Shown here in pieces: positions 34,375 to 64,000 of a DNA stretch of 64,000 nt. The notes under the pieces were generated by a model. It did no database searches. It saw nothing but the letters and a program-made list of their open reading frames with translations, and was not told the origin of the DNA. The translations under genes were made by a program, and so were the position numbers. How positions within the stretch are numbered: the stretch's first letter is position 1; every line of letters starts with the position of its first letter. Source of the DNA: Cristatella mucedo (taxonomy: Eukaryota > Bryozoa > Phylactolaemata > Cristatellidae); assembly GCA_009760855.2 (NCBI GenBank), contig WPIO01000027.1, positions 1,616,501-1,680,500 on the forward strand. Direction: 5' to 3'.

Positions 34375-34440
34375 ATATACCGTCCTGAGAGGAACTAATC
34401 TCTCTCCGGGCGCTTTACGTATACCGTAAAGTTCCAGTAC
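34375..34440 (-). mobile_element. LINE B-type or SINE 3' hairpin
   Basis: The hairpin arm 'ggaactaatctctctccggg' followed by 'cgctttacgta' is the family B terminus in reverse orientation. What follows, up to 34.5 kb, is not clearly LINE coding sequence, so a SINE with the same tail is also possible. Confidence 0.5.
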
Positions 34441-34814
34441 ACGCCCTTGACCTTGGTCTAAAATCCTAGCAGCTCTTCTTCTAGCAAGGCTTTTGCAATC
34501 GATGTTGCTAATTACGGTATGGTGCATAACCTGACTTATTATTTTCTCCAAATGTGCTGTGGGACGACAGGCTATTGGAACAGGCAATATCTTCACCTCC
34601 GACTGAAAATCCCTCACCTTTATGTCCCTTCATTCTCTGGCACCAGCAGATGGCACCAGCGTACCTATCAGATCTCTTCAGCTTCCCGGAACTTTCAATT
34701 TTTGCCTCGTGTGTGAAACTGCTTTGTATGGGTGATGAAGAGATCAAAATCTTGGCGACGAGACCTTGTGACCTACAGGTTCCCCATTTAGTTGAACTGC
34801 GCATGTAATGTGGA

Positions 34815-36780
34815 GTCTGTGAGTCCACAAAGCTACAGAGACCATGTGTGTGTTACGCAGGAGAGTTTCGTGTAGCGCACTCACAGCCTAAGCGGCTTTC
34901 GTTGTGCATTTCGGTAGACAACAGACTTCATCTCACGCAACACAGAAATTGAGAAGCTTAGCTGAGTCAGGAGAGCAGCTGAGGTATTGAGCAACGTGGA
35001 AGTAAAAGCTCGGGACGGCTGGAAAGAATGAGCCATAGTCCGCAGCAAAGACTAGAAGTCGTTTCGATAGAATTGTGGAAGTGAGTTTCACTGTCTAGGA
35101 CCTGCAGAGCAAAAGCTTCTGCCACCAACGGTCTTTAAGCGGAGGAACGGAACAGCTAGCTCATTGTCCATATAGGACCTGAGGCACGAGGAGACCTGAA
35201 ACCGGCGCAGCAGTTCAGCTAGGTATGAATGAGCCAAGCCGTGGAGGGCCTTGTGGGTCAGCGTAAGAACTTTGCTCTGAATCCGCTGATCAACCGGCAG
35301 CCATCCAAGCTCCTTCCGCTAAGATGGTCAAATATCTGGGATTTTTAAAGCGGCTTTACAGCTATATTCACCACCAGCTGCAGCATCCTAATCGCTTTTT
35401 CGGTAGCTACCGGCCAAAGGGAATTTCAATAGTCTAGCCAAGACAGAACCAAAAAGCAAGATATTTTTGCAAGTCACCGTGTAAAAATCTTAGACAGAGA
35501 CCGTACGTGATGGCTAGCTGTGGATGCAGCCTTCTTAAGGACGCTTTCAAAATTTCGGCAGCTGTCAAAGAAGATGCCTGAATTCCGAGAACTCCGAGAT
35601 GGTCGCACAACGGCGTCACCTATTAATGAAAGTCTTCTAGTCCAGCAACACGCTTTGGGTGTCCTATGAGTTGCAGTTTCGTTTTATCGTCGTTTAGTTT
35701 AAGGAAATTCGCCGAACTCTAAAATCGGATGTCTGCAAGGCAAGCATTCAGTTTATCAGTCGCTGCAACAGATTCCACGGTCTAAATGACAAATACAGCT
35801 GAGTAGCGGCAGCATAAAAGTGACCACCGACCAGAGGTTGAGTAGAATGGAAGACAGCAAAGGACCAATGACGGACCCACGTGGGACTCGACAGGTGACT
35901 GGTCTGCTGGATGAGACCTGACTCCTAGATAACGCGGATTGAATACGTTCGGATAAGTACGGTTTGAACCGCACCAGTGCCTCGTCTTCTTGACCGACCG
36001 TTTCGCTCAATCGTATATCTTGATCAAATCGCTAGATATAGCAATGACACCCCCCTCATCGTTGCTGCACAGGATGTTAGTGGTAACACCGAGAAGAGCA
36101 GTTTCAGTAGATTGCTGCCGCTTGAGCTCCGACTGAAATTCTTCAGACAATTTATTCTTTTCCATGTGCGGTAAAAACTGCTTGGCGACAATTTTTCAAG
36201 AATCTTTGACATAAAAGGAAAACGGGAAACTAGGCTATAATTTACAAGGGCCTCTGCATCTAATCCAAGCATTTTAGGTATCGGTCTACTAAGGCCGATT
36301 TTAAGAACTTGAGTACAGTCTCTTTTTTCAGATAATTAAAAATCTCGGTTTTGGCTGGACTAAGTTTGTCTGCCAGTGAATACCACAGAGGGGATAATAT
36401 AGGGGGTCTTCAGGAGACGAGCCCTTTTTACGAGACCTTATTAAGGTAGCCACATCGCATGTTGGAGCCACAAAAAATCTCCTAAGGAAGGTTGTGATTC
36501 AACAAATGCGATTCAGCAATTGCTTTAGTCGGAGGGGACTTCATGGATGCATGTATGAGCACAATTTTTTTCAGTAAGAAAGGCTGAAAACTTATCGGCC
36601 GATCGGTTAGTATCTGGGAAGTGAGACCTCTCAAAATTGGCCAGGAAATTGCTTACCGTCCTATAAATCTGTTTAGCGTCTGACTGGCAGCACTTTGGTT
36701 TGCGAGTGAAAAAAGAAGCCCTGACTTTTCTAAGCTTGCCGGGTGTATACACGAAGGAAGTCTAAGATTGTCTAGATTTT
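34815..36780 (-). mobile_element. LINE family A, near full reverse-transcriptase span, broken
   Basis: In minus orientation it holds the pre-polymerase region (36,780-36,420, with CQSDAKQIYRTVSNFLANFE), a degraded polymerase part (36,270-35,760, with LVRFKPYLSERIQSALSRSQ and then VPRGSVIGPLLSS), the C-terminal part (35,330-35,050), and the family 3' end near 34,815 ('gagtccacaaagctacagag'). Stops and frameshifts occur throughout. Confidence 0.75.
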
Positions 36781-36984
36781 CATTAAACTGGCCCAACCCG
36801 GCAAGGAAAGCACGTGCACCTTAGCTTCTCAATGCCACGGGACGAGAATTAGGCTTTTTCACCTGTGATACTAAGTGAAAGATAGCCTCACCACATCCAG
36901 GATACCGTACCCCTGGTTTTAGCCCAAGGGTACGGCTCTTGCTTCGGAACCATTTTTGGCGATCTTCCATGTCTTAAAGTGTAT

Positions 36985-37255
36985 ACCTATATAGAAAAAT
37001 AAGCTTAGAACATGCCCATTTATTACAACATTTAGTCGGTCCTTGTGATTCGACCTGTCGTGTCCTTATGCGTGCAGACGCTATGCCTACTACTAATAAC
37101 CAGATTTACATATTGACTATGTGCAAGTCGCGTCATTTTTATGACATTGCGAATGTTACCACTAATCATTCGTTCATGCTTTCTTTACATCATCAGTAAA
37201 GTGATAAAGACATTCAGTTCTCTTATGGCGCTATATAATTCATTATTATTTTATA
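36985..37255 (+). mobile_element. LINE family B 3' end
   Basis: The sequence 'tttagtcggtccttgtgatt' equals the end of the family B frame and start of its UTR. The UTR then runs to 'gttctcttatggcgctata' and an ATT tail at 37,240-37,255. Confidence 0.7.
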
Positions 37256-37259
37256 CCTG

Positions 37260-38665
37260 CACTAGATGCTGTAGGATGGAGCAAAGATTGTCATGCATGA
37301 GGCTAAGCCCGCTAGTAATTACGAGCTTTAGTTCCTAATCATCAGATTTACTTGACGCTCAATTGGTGGTTACTCATCGTCCGGAACTAGGATGTAATCT
37401 CGTCGCGCATGGCGATTAGGTGCGTAGGAATACGGGCAGCCCAGTTCCTAGCTCCTACTATATGGATAGACCAAATACCCATTCCTGCCTGACCCTTGGC
37501 TCGGCTAATGGCCATATGCCTATGCACAATGATGACACGGAAGTCCTTACAAATCATGTGCTTTCTGTTGTATAGAAGACTCCACTTCCTATTTTTTCGA
37601 CTCGGGAAGCTCCATCGTTTGCCTCTACTGATGTCTGCCTGGTTTCTTAAAAGGTTGTACTACAACGGGTTTACCGACTTCAGCGTCTGAATCAAACTAG
37701 GCCGCATGTAGTCATCACAGTAGTCTAGCCGACACGCGACGAGAACCGCTGTAGTCCCGAGCTTTGGAATCCCGGCTAACAACTTTTCGGTGCACCACCA
37801 ATGCTCGAAGGCAAACCAATTGCAGCTGAAAGGGGCTCATACCTTGACATAGCCAAGTCCATACCCATACAGATCCGAATGGGCGTATCCTAGAAGCACG
37901 TGCATTGAACTTCCTATTCCGTTTTGTAGTAGCCTAATTGCTAAATGCGTTTTGAAAGTCTGTAAGAAGTTCATGCTCACCTAAGAGATCTGCTGGATGT
38001 TACTACTGATTGACTAACTAAATGCAAGGCAGCAAGAGTGGATTGGCGATACGATTCTAAGGGCGAAAGGGATTAGCTGCACTCCAATCGCCTGCACAAT
38101 GTCGAATTGATGTTTGCTTCCCATGGTGTTGTCTGCACGAATCAAGTCCTAGGTATGAGATCGTTTAAGGTCTCTTATGATTCAGCGAAAGCTCAAGGTT
38201 TTCGCCTTTTTAGAGCCAAATGAAGTGCTGGTGAACGTCAATGAAAGCAGAGCGTTCCGAAGACGGTCAGCTCGATGCTGTGACAGCAGTCGGCGACTAC
38301 GAGAAGGCAGCTTACAACCACACAGCTGTACTCCTGTAAATCCTATCTAGCATTTTATGTTAGTGCCAGGCGATTCTGAGAAGGCAAGAAAAAACAACTA
38401 CAGATGCTTACGCTTGGTGTCATTTACTATCCGATTGATTTACGATCCGATTTACTATCCGGTATTGGCCAAATTAAACAAAGCAGCAAAACTATGCATA
38501 ATAGGCATACTAAATCAGTGAGATTATGAGGGCAAAATATTCGTTGCTTCAGAATGATAGCAGATTGGAACCGGATATTTCCTTATCTCTGGTTGAACAG
38601 TATAAAATCAGTATATACGGCTTTATCAGATGTACGTTAAGACTCGTTCTGTGTGCATCTTGCCT
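37260..38665. other. Possible highly decayed LINE, otherwise unassigned
   Basis: Minus-strand translation near 37,720-37,760 reads VACRLDYCDD, resembling the LINE 'SRLDYCNSLL' block, but no other landmark supports it. The rest shows no recognisable gene. Confidence 0.3.
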
Positions 38666-38667
38666 TT

Positions 38668-38836
38668 TATGGCCTTGATAGCACATGAGGTAAGGTACTC
38701 ACTCCTCTTTATGACCGAGGTCATAGGTTCGAATCTTGCAGTGGGGCGATCCTTAATTGCCAACTGCAAATGGTCATAGCCATTAAGGCTCTTCTGCCGC
38801 TATATAAATGAGGCTGTTAAATCAGCTAACACTTTG
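38668..38836 (+). mobile_element. tRNA-derived SINE, best-preserved copy type
   Basis: The A-box region is 'tagcacatgaggtaaggtac' and the B-box is 'aggttcgaatctt'. The body is 'gcagtggggcgatccttaat' and the shared 3' end is 'ggctcttctgccgctatata' plus 'gaggctgttaaatcagctaa'. It lies downstream of PRPF40A. Confidence 0.75.
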
Positions 38837-39094
38837 CTTTGCATTAAGGAAGTGTACTAGCTGTAAAGGTGTGGGCGTTGTTGATTGCTGCTGTGCTTTG
38901 CTAACATTGGCATACGTTGGTGCATTGGCACAGCAACTACAACTTGTTAGCAATGCTTCCAAGAGTTAGTTTCAGCAATTGACCTGTAGGTCACGGATCT
39001 GCTAGGTCTGTGCTTTTGTATGGTTGTTTAGGCATGATACTTTGTTTGGTCATTAATTCTTAGTTATAGCTAACCTTGCTAGCAGTCCTAGCTA

Positions 39095-39170
39095 GCAGCA
39101 AGCACCTGGATAGATTTATTTCTCTAAGGGTGCTATACAAAAGATTTATTACTATTCTTATAATGAGTGA
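39095..39170 (+). mobile_element. Degraded LINE B-type 3' tail
   Basis: Hairpin remnants ('atttctctaagggtgctata') are followed by 'ttattactattcttataatg'. It is very short. Confidence 0.4.
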
Positions 39171-39237
39171 TCTACAAAATGTCATTCTAGATGGATTACA
39201 TTAATGACAAGTAAATAATAACAGTAGAATGCCGGCA

Positions 39238-39243
39238 TTTATT
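39238..39243 (-). terminator. Candidate PRPF40A polyadenylation signal
   Basis: AATAAA on the minus strand, about 123 nt downstream of the stop codon at 39,366-39,368. Position and sequence fit, but transcript data are needed to confirm use. Confidence 0.5.
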
Positions 39244-39365
39244 AATTCAAGATGCCGTTCATTGTAGATAATCTGGACGCAGCACAGACAAGGTACCAGC
39301 ACGGGGCCAGCTTCTTTCGGTCGGCATGCAGCTTGTGTCTGCTTATTCTTGTTAGTGCAGACTGT

Positions 39366-62485
<23,120 letters not shown>

Positions 62486-62489
62486 CTGC

Positions 62490-63565
62490 AAACCCAATGC
62501 AACGAGCTTAAGTCACCTCTCATAATTGTGCTCTGTGGCTCGAATGCAGCAACACCAAAAAAATTTACAATGAAACAGATAGCAAGCATTAGTCACCACT
62601 GACAAAAGGCAGAGCGAGACGAAAACAAAAGACTTTATGGGAATCTCACAGCAGCCTGACATGATGGTCTATGTGCGAGAAGGTTCCGCAATCTCAATGA
62701 CAGCACTGGATATAAAATGGACATTAATTGATATGGAACAGACTTAATAGTTCACACAGAATTCGCCTGTTGTTGAAGAGCAGTTGTAAGGCCAATCGAC
62801 CTGCAGTTTTTGAAGTAAAAACTAGCGTGGAAATAACAGGTATACTCACCACTGATGAGGTTGAGCTAACCAGTATAGGTTTTAATCAAGAGTGCAAGTT
62901 TTCATAAGGACATCTTTTCCATTTCAGTCCCTACAAACTTCTTTGCAGGTCATTTTCAATTTTGTTCACCATCAGTCCCTTTTGAGGCATTTGAGGCTGC
63001 ATTACGGTGGCCACTTAACGGTGTAGTGTTGCCTTTAAAAAAAGGCAATACTTACCAAGATGGGCTGTCGATTTAATGCCCAATCAAGAATTTAAATATG
63101 AATCCATATACAGCACGAATTAACAAGGTCATTTGATAATAAAATCATACACTAATAAGACCAAAGGCCATACCCGACCAAAAACGTTACGTGACATGCT
63201 ACGGCTGTACTGGTAGGTAAAAAAGCAAGCATTGAAGAACCGTAGGCATTACTTTAACTATAGCCATTACTTTAAATAGGGAACCACTAAGGAGAAAGAA
63301 GACCGCATTGGCAGGGCACCTATCACGATTCAGAGGTGCCTTGAGAGTGCTTGAAAAGAGGCTGCTCGTAAAAAAGAGTCATTCGTAAAGAAGAGTGCGT
63401 AGTATAAAGAGATATATCCGTTAGAAAGGCATCAACAATGGCACCTTCGGGAGGCCAGCCAACGGTACATCCACACAAGGGGGTGGAATGCTGGCTAGGC
63501 TGCCGGTGACCACAAGGGGCAATAAGATTCGAGTAGTTATCGGCTTTGAGTCCGAGTCGATATCG
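62490..63565. other. PRPF40A upstream intron, no WW exon found
   Basis: The minus strand was read for WW-domain codons (W, the YYYN block, then S-x-W-x-x-P) and none was found. The preceding exons must lie beyond the right edge. Confidence 0.5.
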
Positions 63566-63569
63566 AGCT

Positions 63570-63830
63570 GCCCTGTTAATAATAATGCAAATAATAATGC
63601 ATATAGCACCCTCAAAGAACTTCTCTTTCTAGGCGCTTTACATATGCTGTAAAAAAAAGCATTCATCTAATGGTTGGTAGTAAAACATCCACGTGTCAAT
63701 AAAAATAACATGGTTAGAGGTATTATGCACAGTGCCAACATGCAAATATGGTTAGTGGTATCATGCACTAAATGTGTGCTGTTTCTAGTCTTTTTTTATG
63801 TCCTTAAGTCAGGGTATGTCTGCTGCTTGT
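63570..63830 (-). mobile_element. LINE family B 3' end
   Basis: ATT-type tail remnants (63,575-63,600), the hairpin 'caccctcaaagaacttctct' and UTR words ('agaggtattatgcacagtgc') identify the terminus. The coding end near 63,790 is decayed. Confidence 0.65.
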
Positions 63831-64000
63831 GGAAGCCAAAGCCCCATGCATGCTACTACCCTACTAGCAGTGGCTGCAGGTGCACGAGTTAGCAGCCCAC
63901 ATTAAAGCTGAGCTTAGGGCTAGGATCCGACAGCTATGATCCAATAGCGCCTGTTCGGAATCGGCATTGATCTGTTAGCCCCACGCACAGATCGATCTCT

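Noticed and set aside
37496-37770. Short frames suggesting a LINE thumb domain
   Set aside because: Only one block (CRLDYC) resembles a LINE. Without a second landmark this could be chance.

Overview
This is a repeat-rich stretch of an animal (most likely invertebrate) nuclear genome. The signs are spliced genes with GT-AG introns, CR1/L2-like LINE fragments, tRNA-derived SINEs and no operon structure. The phylum cannot be fixed from sequence alone. No bacterial, organellar or viral gene is seen.

The right part (39.4-62.5 kb) is one recognisable gene on the minus strand. It is the splicing factor PRPF40A (yeast Prp40 family), and 14 exons are visible, giving about 989 residues plus a stop. 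They encode an alanine/proline-rich linker, a run of FF domains, a very charged RS-like region holding a 15-bp coding repeat, and the family's typical C-terminus. All exon junctions keep phase. One intron has a GC donor. The N-terminal WW domains must lie beyond position 64,000. Its introns hold many LINE and SINE copies.

The middle (about 12.5-33.2 kb) holds what looks like an undescribed multi-exon gene, also on the minus strand. Its first part (31.3-33.2 kb) encodes a sequon-rich protein with twelve tandem 10-residue W-A-D repeats. Downstream exons lie in two diverged tandem copies of the same genomic module (about 13.3-22.9 kb and 23.1-29.1 kb). Most paired exons keep splice sites and reading phase, even where lengths differ. 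LINE copies inserted into one module but not the other after the duplication. I do not recognise the protein family.

The left part (0-13 kb) is mostly mobile DNA. It has LINE ends, two LTR-like segments and a striking 5.3-kb block (4.14-9.44 kb) of degenerate ATTGC-rich tandem units. That block is bounded by 200-bp inverted repeats and contains a large fold-back structure.

LINE family A (3' tail of TGTAA/TAATG type), LINE family B (3' hairpin plus ATT tail) and a related family D make up most other repeats. A SINE whose 3' end copies the family B tail suggests that this LINE drives SINE mobility here.
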